A DNA stretch of 64,000 nt, from NCBI GenBank assembly GCA_958295665.1, contig OY282559.1, positions 260,716,245 through 260,780,244 of the forward strand. The letters are read 5' to 3'. This DNA comes from Tipula vernalis (Eukaryota > Arthropoda > Insecta > Diptera > Tipulidae). Of this stretch, positions 35,406 through 46,467 are shown piece by piece. A program made the translations under genes and the position numbers. How positions within the stretch are numbered: position 1 is the stretch's first letter; each line of letters begins with the position of its first letter. The notes below the pieces were generated by a model that was not told the DNA's origin, searched no databases, and saw only the letters and a list, made by a program, of their open reading frames with translations.

Positions 35406-35818
35406 TTGTGGGGATATATTCCTAAATAAATCCTATCCAAAAATTATTTGTTCAGATTCGTATTGTCAACAAGTGAGTAAACAAATAGAAGCAATCATAG
35501 AGTTCGATAAAATATGGAACGCTTACATTCTCCCCTAAACGCAGTGTTCATAAAAACATAGCTTTTTTACCTAACAAACATTTTGTTTAAAAATAAAATG
35601 GAGGTTGAAAAGAGATATTCGAAATATGCAGTTCATTACTATATGTACTAAAAAATAAATAAATATAAATATAGTATGAACGATATGCATATTTAAGTGT
35701 TATAACGTTCTTTTAAAAAATACATTAAATAAATATAATAAATAATAAAGATTTATTTAAATAAATAAAATTTATGGTGTGTTTTAATAATCAAATGAAT
35801 AGATAATTAATTTCCCAT
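35406..35818 (+). mobile_element. CsRn1-type Gypsy element, 3' LTR
   Basis: 413 bp, preceded by a purine tract (GGAAGGGGAG). The whole element, 29977-35818, interrupts copia element 1 RNase H, with AGGA duplicated. Excising it with one AGGA gives back the copia frame (IKGVLSDIG). Confidence 0.93.
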
Positions 35819-36122
35819 AGGAGTATTAAGTGATATAGGCATAACAATTAATACAAGTGTTAAAATATATGAGGACAATAGTGGAGCTATTGCGTTAGCT
35901 AAAAATGGAAAATTCTGTAAGAATTCTAAGCACATAGATATCAGTTATCATTTTGTGCACGATTTCGAAAAAAAGGGTCTAATTAATATTAAAAAGATTT
36001 CTACTGAGGATCAGATTGCTGATGTTTTTACAAAGTCGTTGTGCAAAGCTAAATTTCAAAAATTTAGGAACCTTTTAGGAATTGAGGATTGTTCAAGGAA
36101 CAGAATCAAGGAGGTGTGTTAA
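35819..36122 (+). pseudogene. Copia element 1 RNase H, C-terminal part
   Basis: Continues the frame broken at 29976: GVLSDIGITIN, YEDNSGAIALAKN, SKHIDISYHFVHD, ADVFTKSLCKAKF, as in all copia elements, and ends at TAA overlapping the 3' LTR start. Uninterrupted. Confidence 0.9.
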
Positions 36123-36334
36123 GAAAGTGTTTCTGTCCCTTTCAATACCCACCAATAGAATGCGTTGATGCATATCTAGTTTGTTTTGAACTCTGAGAAT
36201 AGAAGTCGTTGAGAAAAACAATAAAAAATAAAGTAATATTCTTTGTACTAAATATAATCGGAGTACGGAAAAAATACTGAATTTGATCAACAAAATATAG
36301 TTAGAGAATATTGAAAACGGCCTTTTAATTAATA
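36117..36334 (+). mobile_element. Copia element 1, 3' LTR
   Basis: 218 bp matching 25582-25798, preceded by the purine tract AAGGAGG. Total span of copia element 1 is 10.75 kb including its two insertions; about 4.5 kb of own sequence. Confidence 0.9.
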
Positions 36335-36554
36335 TTCACAATAAGGAGAATCTTATTGACGAATAATAACGAATACATAAAGAATATTTAATGATCTAAT
36401 TATGTATTTAATTTTATATTATTAGTTGTTTATCGAATTGCAAGTGGAATATCCACACATTTACCAAAATTATGAATTTCGTTAATGCCAGTATTATCTT
36501 CGAAATTTTCTTTAAAGAATTTGTTAGAATAATCAAAATATGTATGTACTAATA

Positions 36555-36760
36555 GTCGTATTTCCATGAGAATTTTACAACAACAATTGCACGCGACACG
36601 AATTAAATAATTCAAATTTTTGGTTTCATTCCTAATTTTAGTTATACTACCTGACACCAGATGCCAAATTGCTCTTTATGTTGTGTTTAAAATAAATAAT
36701 TCGCGACTTGTTTTCATGAGAAAAAATAATTCGAATTAAATTTTTCTCATGGAAATACAG
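36555..36760. mobile_element. Small MITE (about 206 bp)
   Basis: GTATTTCCATGAGAA at the left and TTCTCATGGAAATAC at the right are inverted. CTAATA lies directly outside GTC and AG at the two ends and may be the target duplication. No ORF. Confidence 0.65.
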
Positions 36761-37034
36761 CTAATATTGGGCCCGATTCTGGAATTATAAAATTCATGTT
36801 ATGTTATTTTATACCTTAATGTATCGATTGATTTATTTTATGGGTGTTGGGTGCGTCTCAATAGGGTAGGGGTTGACCGTCTATAGCCATGTATCTCGTG
36901 GTCTATATTCCAACGCTGCAACTATGTAGAAACCACCAAATGTGTCTAGTATACCTCCACGTGGTAACACCCGGGCAACGATGTGAAGCATCGGCGAAAT
37001 ACTAGAGGCGAGTGCAATACACTATAAATGAGCA

Positions 37035-38631
37035 ATGAGCAGAACAAATAAGGAAACTAATACCCCAGGTGGTACACCTGTTGCTCAGGTAAATCCACCC
37101 TCTTCGGAGGTCGGTCTCATGGATTCTGGGGGAGACCAGCCATTGCTATACTACAATTATTTTAACCAATCCCAAGACATGTTGGTGAATAAACAAGCTC
37201 ATTTGAGTGAAATAGAAAAGGATAATTCACATCCCTTCCAGAGGAGTAACAAAGTCGCGTATTCTCCGAAAAGAGGCGGTAGTCCCTCCATTGAGGCCAG
37301 CAGCCACAACACTCGTTCTACAAACGAAGAAAAGCTTCACAATGAATTGTGTAAAGCTAATAATGCATTAGTTGAAGCCAACAATTTAAATAAGCAACTG
37401 AATGTTACAATTGCATGGATGCAGGAGCGTATGAAGACGCTTGAAAACGAAGTTAAAGCTCTTAAGCCAAAGGAGGACATCGGTTCTACTCCTAACCAGA
37501 ATACAACTCCACAAGAGTATCATACGGATGAAGAAGAACTAGCTCGAGAAACTGAGTGGATTAGAGTTAAAGGTGGGAGAAAAAAAAGGAGACGGAATAA
37601 TACGCCCTCCCCACCTCAATTAAAGGATAATGTTCCAAATATTATCCAGAAACAACCAAAAAAAATACCTCCACCACCACCAATAGTAATAGATGAAGTC
37701 AAAGACTACGATGTACTCTATGAAAAAATAAAAACAATAACTGCTACAGATAAGTTTAATGCAAAGGTGATGAATGGAAACACCATCAAAATAAACTTAG
37801 AAGATGCTGAAACATACAGAAAAATGACAAAAATGTTAAATGAAGAAAAACGTGCTTGGCACACGTTTGAAGATAAACAAACCAGACCAATTAGGGTCAT
37901 GGCTAAAAACTTACACTCTACGTGTAAACCAGATAAAATAATTGATGACCTGAAAGCAAAAGGATTTAAGGCAACTGAAGCATCGATTAAGCTAAAACGG
38001 AGAGGCAAAGTACCTCTCAACATGTTTATGTTGACCTTCGATACTGATGAAGATATCGAAAAAATTTATCAAATTAAGTACATCTTGGGGTGCAAAGTGG
38101 TTATTCAGCCTCTAAGAAGGTCTAAGCTTATACCACAATGTAAACAATGTCAAGCCTATGGACATACACAAAAATATTGCAACAGGGAACCTAGGTGTGT
38201 CAAATGTTTAGGTATACATCATACCAAAGATTGTGTAAAAGCCCAAAATGTTCAACCTAAATGCGTTCACTGTGGAGAAAACCATCCGGCTAACTACAGA
38301 GGATGCAGCGTTGCTTGAACTGCAAAATATCAAAAATAAGAACGTGATTGCTAAAAATCCAAGTTCATTCAGGAAACAAGCGGTTAAGATGAACCGACCC
38401 GAAGTAAATCGTAGAGTGTCGGGAACTACTCAAGGACAATTTGGTAAAATGACTTATGCTCAAGTAATGATGAGCAACGGAAATCCAGGAAAAACTGCTC
38501 AAAATGACGATATAAGTCAAACACTTAAATTAATTTTAAGCAGACTAAATAAATTTGATGAGCGATTACAGAAACTAGAGTACAGCACTAAGGGAGCCAT
38601 CCCTAAACAGAAAAATGGCCAAAGATCTTAG
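37035..38631 (+). pseudogene. Jockey ORF1 (Gag-like), frameshifted near its end
   Basis: 37035-38318 is open: a Ser/Pro-rich N-terminus, a coiled coil (about residues 105-150), the domain preceding zinc knuckles (IRVMAKNLHSTCKPDKIIDD ...), then three knuckles (CKQCQAYGHTQKYC, CVKCLGIHHTKDC, CVHCGENHPANYRGC). At ~38315 the frame slips, and the C-terminal ~105 residues continue in the next frame (ALLELQNIKNKN ... KLEYSTKG) to 38631. ORF1 protein binds LINE RNA. Confidence 0.88.
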
Positions 38632-41255
38632 AATCTTATGTTGGAATGCCAATGGACTGATGCAACATCAACAAGAACTGCAAGTGGTCCTGGACACAGA
38701 AAAAATCGATGTATGTCTCATCACGGAAACACACTTCACTAGACAATCAAACATTAAATTCAAAAATTATCAAATATATCACACTATTCACCCTGGAAAC
38801 ACTGCTAAAGGAGGTAGTGCTGTTATAATTAGAAATAGTATTCATCACTATGAGGAGTTAAAATATGAAACGGAGGAAATACAAGCAACTGCTGTTATTG
38901 TCAAATCCAAAAGTAGTTATATTTGTATTGCTAGTATTTACTGCTCACTCAATGAAAGAAAAAGATTATCTCGAGTTCCTCAGTAAATTAGGAAAACGAT
39001 TTGTACTTGGAGGAGACTTTAATGCAAAAAATGTCCACTGGGGATCCAGATTAACAACAACTAAGGGTAAAGAACTCCTAAAAGCTATCAGAAAATGCAG
39101 TTGTGAAGCCCTCTCAACTGGAAAACCAACCTACTGGCCAACTGATCCAAACAAAGTGCCAGATCTGATTGATTTCTTTATAATAAAGAACATATCTGTA
39201 AATTATGTACAAGTAGATGAAAGCCACGACTTAAACTCTGATCATTCACCAATACTTCTAACGTTAAGTGAAAAAATCATTCAGAAAGAAAGAAACCCTT
39301 TCCTAGTAAATAATCACACTAATTGGGCATGCTTTAGACTATCGCTAGAAGAAAAAATTAACTTAATGGTTCCATTAAAGACTGAAGAACAATTAGACAA
39401 AGAAGTTCACAAATTTGTAAACGATATACAGCAATCAGCTTGGGAAAATACTCCTGAAATTAAAACGAAAATCAAGGGAAACAATTACCCTATGGAAATT
39501 AGGGAACTCCTCGCAGAAAAAAGAAGAGCGAGAAGAGTATGGCAACAAACAAGGGCCCCCCAAGATAAAACTCATTTGAACAACCTCACTCAACAATTAA
39601 GAAGAGAGATCAAAGAATTGAAAGATGAATCAATCAGCAACTATTTAAGAAAATTAACTAATGATAACAGTACTGATTATTCTCTTTGGAAAGCAACCAA
39701 AAGAATCAAAAGACCAATAATGCAGATTCCCCCAATAAAAATAGCAGGTGAGAAATGGGCTAGAAATAATGAAGACAAAGCTCGAGAATTTGCCGAACAC
39801 CTCGAAAAAATATTCCAGCCACATGAAGACCAAACGTTGGAAGCCGAGATAATAACTGAACAAGCTGTGCAAGAAAGTAAAGAAATCCTACCCACAACAC
39901 CAAAAGAAGTCATGCGTGAGATAACAGCTAATATGAATACGAAAAAAGCTCCTGGGTACGATCTTATTACTGCAGAAATCTTAAAAGAACTGCCAAGGAA
40001 AGCTCTGGTGAAACTCACCAATCTTATAAATGCAGCATTTAGAATCAAATGTGTACCAAGCTTATGGAAAATTGCAGAAGTAATTATGATCCCAAAACCT
40101 GGGAAACCACCACACATAACATCGTCTTATAGGCCAATTTCGCTATTGCCAGTCATGTCCAAACTCTTTGAGAAGCTTCTGGTAAAAAGATTAAATCCGA
40201 TAAACGAGAGTAAAAACTTGATCCCAAATCATCAGTTCGGTTTTCGCAACCAACACTCAACAATTGATCAAGTACACAGAATAACCAGTATAATTGAGAA
40301 AGCATTAGAGGAGAAAAAAGTCTGTTCAACAGTATTTCTAGACGTTGCACAAGCGTTTGATAGAGTGTGGCATGAAGGACTTAACCACAAGTTAAGGAAT
40401 CTTCTACCAATGCAATTTGCTAAGATACTAGAATCATACTTGAAAGATAGGTTCTTCAGGATTAAGTTAGATGATACATTTTCTGAATTGAAAGAAATCA
40501 ATGCAGGAGTTCCACAGGGTAGTGTATTAGGGCCGGTTTTATACCTACTATATACTTATGATCTTCCTACATTAGAAAACAACACAGTGGCAACTTTTGC
40601 AGATGATACGGCGATCTTAGCTGTTGGAAAAAGCAACGAAGAATCAACACAGAAGTTACAATCAGCTATAACTCAAATATATAAATGGACAAAAAGATGA
40701 AGAATAAAACTAAATGAAGCTAAATCAGTTCACATCAACGAACATATTCCGATTACCATAAATCGGGAAATAATACCGCATGCGAACACAGCTAAGTATC
40801 TCGGCATGACCCTGGATGCTAAACTACGATGGAAAGCACACGTCAAGAAGAAAAGTGAAGAATTAAGACTTAAATACAGAAAAATGTATTGGCTGATGGA
40901 AAGGAACTCTTCTTTATCAACATACAACAAGCTTCTACTTTATAAGCAAATATTGAAACCGATTTGGACTTATGGTATTCAGCTTTGGGGTTGTACCAAA
41001 CAAAGCAACGTAAATATCATCCAAAGATTTCAGAATATGGTATTAAGGAACATCGTTGATGCACCTTGGTATGTTAGGAACAATGACCTTCATAGGGACC
41101 TTAAAATGAACCTCATCTTAAATGAAATCCAGGAAAAAGCACGGAGACATGAAGAAAGGCTCCGCCAACATGTGAACATTGAGGCAACTCAGCTCCTAAG
41201 CATCACGAATTTAGTTCGCAGACTTAAAAGAACCAAACCTTTTGAGCTGGTGTGA
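38615..41255 (+). pseudogene. Jockey ORF2 (endonuclease, reverse transcriptase), broken
   Basis: Overlaps ORF1 by 17 bases. The N-terminal endonuclease (ILCWNANGLMQHQQEL, TETHFT, GGDFNAKNVHWGS, SDHSPI) is split by a frameshift near 38970. RT follows: PGYDLITAEILKEL, YRPISLLPVMSKLFEK, NHQFGFRNQHSTIDQVHRI, DVAQAFDRVWHEGL, AGVPQGSVLGP, FADD at 40596-40607. An in-frame TGA at 40698-40700 interrupts the region after RT; the same frame then continues to 41255 (RIKLNEAKSV ... LVRRLKRTKPFELV). A second copy (56668-57738) has a different stop at the same codon. Confidence 0.9.
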
Positions 41256-41492
41256 TTGTCAGTTTAAGCAGCATTATGCTGATCTAAAATCCACAACAAA
41301 GATGTGGTTTACTTCAATTTACCAAACACTATGGAATGCCAATGGGAAGAAGCCATAGATTAATTTAAGTTAATAAATTAAATCAGAAACAAATTGCTAA
41401 TTAGTCCAGGAGACTAGATTGTAATTACATAAAATAAATAAATAAAATTTATTTTAAATTAAAAAAAAAAAAAAAAAAAAATGTTATTTTAT

Positions 41493-42059
41493 TACCCCGC
41501 TTCCTATATGAATTTGTATTGAAAAAACAAAAATAACATAACGCTAGTGTTCATTGTTTTTTGAGCAAAAAAACGAACGCGTTAAAAGGATAGGTATATT
41601 TTTAACTCTACTTTTATTTGGATTTTTTTGGAGTTTTTTTGACAACCGAAAATTATTTGTTTCATCGGCGTAAAATATTTCAAAAATTTTCAAACAAGAG
41701 TTCACTTATGTCATAAAAATAATCCGGATATTTTATTAAAGTGAAGTTAACGGTAACATCTGTCAAAAATATCCGGATATTTTCTGTCAAAAGACCATCA
41801 GTGAACATACGGAATATAACATACAATTTTGTAAGGCAGAATCGGGCCTATTATCTCTGATCAAAGTCTTTTAAAATAACATTCTAGTGCAATTGGTGTC
41901 GAAAAACATATTACGTTCGTCACATTCCCTGAAATTCCCACACTAAACGTAAAGTCTGTAATTAGGATTTTTCAATTTTTGCAGCACAAAAATAAAAATA
42001 GGATTTTTTGTCTCAAGAATAAAATACAAAAAAATATCTTTAAATTTTAATCTCCCTTA
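41493..42059. other. Spacer, remainder of a MITE then AT-rich sequence
   Basis: 41493-41850 belongs to the split GGCCCGATTCTG element. The rest is AT-rich with nothing recognised. Confidence 0.4.
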
Positions 42060-43772
42060 TGGCTGTATGATACTCACTTTTTTTCAAGTACAATAAAGTG
42101 CTGCAAAACTAGTAAAGCGAAACAGAGAAGGGTAGTGTAGACAATACTATAGGCAAATATTTTGAAGTTTCGGATAAACAAAATTTGTAAATAGAATCAA
42201 CATTTTTTTTGTGTTGGACCATATTATTGAGTTAATTTGCATTAGCTGCCGCAATTAATTGAAACGAAATAATTTATATGTTAAGTTAATTTTTATATTT
42301 ACAAAAAAATGCACGTTTCAAATATTTTGGCAAACAATTAACAATGCAAACCCAAAATTGTATTTCAGTATCAAAAGAAAAATCTAAAAAAGGGGGAAAA
42401 AATCATAACAATAATGGCGACAAAAATGGAAAAATTGTTTACTAAATTTATTTTAAAAATAAACAAATAAATTCTCTTTGGTATACAAAATACAAATATT
42501 TTCTCTAATATTTCGGAAATGTCAGAAAAAAGTATGTAATGTCAAAAAAAAGAATCAAATCCAATTCTTTTTTTGCTATAATTGCTCGATTAACTGCTAG
42601 AAAAGTTGAGCTACCCTCCCGGCGCAAAAATGTATACAGCAAAAATGTACAGCGTACGAACAGTTTACGAACGCTTCTTTTTATAATACACTACTACACG
42701 CACATTCCATACACATTCCATCCATTCTAGTCCACCATTTTACTAAGTAAAGTGAACAAATAAAAAGTTAAACTGGTGCTCATTTTATAAGAACTTATTA
42801 TAAAATAATTAACAACAGGTCAGAAGTATCTAAATGTGTAAATATGTGCAAATAAACATTTTGTTTCAATTCTATTTCTATTTAAAAGCTAACTTATTTA
42901 AATAGTAATTATTTTCTGTACCTAAATTGTGTTTAAATTCGTATATATAAACATTTTGTTTTTTGAATAAAATATAAAAATATTGAAACAAAAACAATAC
43001 AGATCAATAAGGAATGAAATTATTAATATTTGCGAAAGCGCAAAAGTGAATCGAAAAAGTAATTTTTATATATGTACATATACTTATGTACATACTTATT
43101 TTAATAAGGCAGAATATAAAGTCCTTAGTATTACGTGATATTTTGATAAGGCAGACTTAAAGAAAGTCTTTCATTACTTAGTTCATTAGTACAATTATGA
43201 ATAATTGTGATTTTAATAAGGCAGAATATAAAGTCCTTAATATTAATTAATTTTATAAGTATGCATGTAAAAAAACAAACAAACCTTTGTTTTTAAATTT
43301 TTTGATTAACATAAAAAAAAATCTTAATTATAAAAATTTGTTTTATTCTTTAAAATTAAATGGGGCGATTCGCACGATACCGTACGTAAATGTTTCGCCC
43401 AGGATGCTCACAAATGTCACGCCTAAGGCGTACACATTTTGAACACTTTTATTTATACTAATACATATACAAGTCTTCGTAAATTTGTTTCACTTCTCAT
43501 GTGACAAAATTATCGTTTATGTTACATTTCCGTTCAGTTTTAGCGTACCGTTTACGAATACCTTAGTATAACAAAGTCTTCGTAAACTGTACGTTTATGT
43601 TACGCCTGGTCAGGAGGGTACCACTTTTTTTTTGACGTTTCTATATTTTTTCCAAATCTATGGTGTATACACTCACTCTCACAAATATTTTGTATATTTA
43701 TTTTTTATCTCACTCCGTTTGTCTTACCTAGTCACTGAAAAAGTGGGAAAAAAAGTGAGTATCATACAGCCA
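42060..43772. mobile_element. MITE L (TTA duplication), host of an F element
   Basis: Inverted ends TGGCTGTATGATACTCAC..., ~27 bp perfect including a run of T. TTA on both sides (42057-42059 and 43773-43775) is the target duplication, as in PIF/Harbinger elements. Own sequence ~700 bp once the F copy is removed. Confidence 0.85.
42614..43618. mobile_element. MITE family F, copy 4 (reversed), nested in L
   Basis: CCCTCCCGGCGCAAAAATGT at the left and CAGGAGGG at the right, reverse orientation to copies 1-3. TA lies on both sides. It keeps the CACTTCTCATGTGACAAAAT and ACGAATACCTTAGTAT blocks and is about 1 kb, longer than the others. A direct repeat with AAGGCAGAATATAAAGTCCT occurs at ~43106 and ~43216. 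Confidence 0.85.
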
Positions 43773-43919
43773 TTATGTGGGAAGTAAGACCGCTCTTGAT
43801 TTGTGAATTTGTGATGCCCACGTCACTTTTATGGACGCCACCCCTGTTCAAAATTACTTAGTGGAAATATCTATTGTAAGATGGCATAACTAAACTTTTA
43901 ACGTCAAATATTATTTATC

Positions 43920-45185
43920 ATGGCAATTTATTCATTGCAACATAGAATTTTTATTGTAAAATATTATTATCAATCCGGCAATTCGGCACAAAATGTATTA
44001 AGTGAATTTTCAAATCAATTTAACGATTATATTTTACCCACTGAAAATGAAATACAGAAATTTGTGAAATTATTCGAAGAGTTTGGGAGTGTTTATGGAT
44101 CGTGTGCCACGGACGAAGTTGAGCCTGATCTAAGTTATATCGTAAGCAAGATTTCAAATTATTTTTGAAAAAACAACCCTAAATATATTTCTGTTTTAAT
44201 CCAGAATAGATCAACAGTTGAAAATATAGAAGTTAAAGTTGAACCAAGTTTATTTGAATTGGATTTCAATAACACTGACAATTTTGAAATCTCAGAAAAT
44301 CGAGATTTGGAAAATGATGATTTCGAAGTAACAAAATGTCATTCTGAAAGTGATAAATCGTATTTTGAATCAGAAAGTAATGAAGAGGAAGAAAACTGGA
44401 CTGAATCGTTAAGATCAAAGCGAAAACCATCGAGAGGTGCTTTACGTATAAATTGTGAAGACTGTGATAAAGTTTTCAAACGTCATGTGCTATATGAGCG
44501 CCATCGCCGAGCTCATTTAAATACTTGCACGATATGTAATAAACGAGTTGTTAATTTAGAGGCGCATATGCAAATGCACGAAGGCATATTACCATATGAA
44601 TGTAAAATTTGTCAGCAGCGTTTTAAATTTAACGATCGTTTGAAAAGGCACATGGCCACACATTCCGAGATGCGCCCGTTTAAATGTGAAATATGTCAAA
44701 ATTGTTTTAAAACGAAAGATCGTCTACGTGAACACATTAAAATACATATGCCGATGGAGGAAAGGCCGAAAAAATGCCATTTGTGTGAGAAACGTTTTTT
44801 GAACAATGTTGAGCTGAATCGACATATTCGATCACATACGGGTGAGAAACCAACTTTGTGTACCGAATGTGGAAAAGGTTTTAGAACATTGTATCAAATG
44901 AATATGCATAAGCGTACTCATACTGGAGAGAAGCCCCATAGTTGTGAAATCTGCGGTAAAACATTTTCGCGGAATGCTGGTTTGATAATTCATCAACGAT
45001 TGCATACAGGCGAGAGACCTTATAAATGTCGTTACTGTGATAAATCGTTTACTGATTCCGGTGGCCGTAAAATGCACGAACATGTTCATCTCGATGACCG
45101 ACCTTATAAGTGTGTCTTATGTAACAAAGCATACAACTTCGGTAGCAGTTTGAGGTCACACATTAAACTTACACATCCGAAATAA
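43920..45185 (+). CDS. HTH-zinc finger gene 2 (two exons, 400 aa)
   Basis: Exon 1 43920-44141 (74 codons) ends at GTAAGC; exon 2 44205-45185 starts after TAATCCAG; phase 0. Residues 1-65 (MAIYSLQHRIFIVKYYYQSG ... FGSVYG) are the same DUF4817-like helix-turn-helix as in gene 1; 75-145 is acidic; ~150-400 hold nine C2H2 fingers in the same order (last: CVLCNKAYNFGSSLRSHIKLTH). Fingers and linkers are more alike between the two genes than the acidic region, the pattern expected of duplicate DNA-binding proteins under constraint. An AATAAA lies at 45375. Intact, so presumed functional. Confidence 0.9.
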
Positions 45186-45563
45186 ATTGATTTGGTAGAT
45201 TCATGGAGTATAATTGTATTATACAGGGTTACTGGTAACGACGTATTCCTTGCAGGACGTTATGGCATAATTAAAATTCAACAAATTGAGCCATCAATTG
45301 TTTTACCGCAATTCAGTAGTTTTGATATTTTAATTTTTAGATAAATCCCAGATTTAACTATTTAAAGCCTATTTAATAAAGTGTACTACGGGAATGGGTT
45401 GAAATTTAAGTTTTTATCATAGCTAATGCCATAGCTGATCTCTTAATAATTAAAAGTTCAAAAATACCAAACAGTTTTACAAAGATCACTAATTAAACAT
45501 TTTATTTTATTTAAATCTTACGTTTAATTAATAGAAAATGTAGTTTTGTTTGTTTCTCAGTTT
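45186..45563. other. 3' flank of zinc-finger gene 2
   Basis: 378 bp; contains a possible polyadenylation signal AATAAA at 45375-45380. Nothing else recognised. Confidence 0.5.
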
Positions 45564-46010
45564 GGCCCTATTCTGGCTATTCCCTGGTAATTAGGAAAAA
45601 TATTGCTATATTTCCAAACTTCAATAATTCCCAATTTTTTATTCCCCAATTCCCAAAAGTGTATTCTGGTGTAATTGGGAATCATCCAATGGGAAAAAAC
45701 ACTTTCAAATTTTGCAGCCGCCATTATTTAAAAATTTTATTTTCTACATGTAAAATAAAAACTTTACCGATACTACGTTGTAAATAAAATATTGAAAATA
45801 CACAAAACAAACAGTTTCTTCTAATTCCCCAAAAAAAAAAAAATTGGGGAAAAATAAACATCAAAACTTACATAAAATGGAATTATTTGTTCCCTCCAAT
45901 TAAAATTTCTAATCGTCACAATACACTTTTGGAAAAAATAATTCCAAACTGCTAGAATACTGTCAAAATAGTTCAATTCCCAATTCGCAGGGAATAGCCA
46001 GAATAGAGCC
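45564..46010. mobile_element. MITE G, copy 1
   Basis: Inverted ends GGCCCTATTCTGGCTATTCC and the complement at 45989-46010 (one mismatch). Subterminal AATTGGGAAT and ATTCCCAATT motifs recur. 447 bp, no ORF. Confidence 0.88.
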
Positions 46011-46016
46011 ACTGTG

Positions 46017-46467
46017 GACTTATTCTGGGTATTCCCAGGGAATTGGGGAAAAATATTGCTATATTTCCAAACTTCTATAATTCCCAAATTTTTATTCCCT
46101 AATTCCTAAAAGTGTATTCTGCCGTAATTGGGAATAATTTCCAATGGGTAAAACACTTTCGAATTTTGCAGCCGCCTTATTTAAAAATTTTATTTTATAG
46201 ACATAAAATAAAAACTTTACCGAATTACCGATACTACGCTTTATATAAAATAATCAAAACACACAAAACAACCAGTTTCTTCAAATTTCAAAAAAAAAAA
46301 AAAAAATTGAGGGAAAAATAAACATCAAAACTTATATAAAATGGAATTATTTTTCCCTACCTTCAAAAATTCCCAATCGCCAGAATACACTTTTGGAAAA
46401 AAGAATTCCCAACTGCTAGAATAGTGTCAAAACAGTTCAATTCCCAGGAAATAGCCAGAATAGGGCC
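46017..46467. mobile_element. MITE G, copy 2, head-to-tail with copy 1
   Basis: Same family, same orientation, six bases downstream, with small indels. Its right edge interrupts a LINE reading frame, so it inserted after that LINE, or a tandem pair moved together. Confidence 0.85.

Larger units (their letters stand above)
36801..41492 (+). mobile_element. Jockey-group LINE, copy 1, with target duplication and poly(A)
   Basis: Element 36813-41480, ending in (A)20. ATGTTATTTTAT occurs at 36801-36812 and 41481-41492, the target-site duplication. The copy seems full length: a 5' UTR of ~220 bp, ORF1, ORF2 and a ~200-bp 3' UTR. It carries a frameshift in each ORF and one nonsense codon, so it is dead. 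Confidence 0.92.
36770..41850. mobile_element. MITE with GGCCCGATTCTG ends, split by a Jockey element
   Basis: GGCCCGATTCTG at 36770 and CAGAATCGGGCC at 41839-41850 are inverted, followed inward by similar AAAATT..TGTTAT blocks. Subtracting the LINE leaves ~400 bp. The end motif resembles that of the elements at 45564 and 46017. Confidence 0.6.

Noticed and set aside
36770..41850. A single large 5-kb DNA transposon encoding the Jockey ORFs
   Set aside because: The Jockey part has its own 12-bp target duplication and poly(A) tail inside the inverted ends, so it is a nested LINE.
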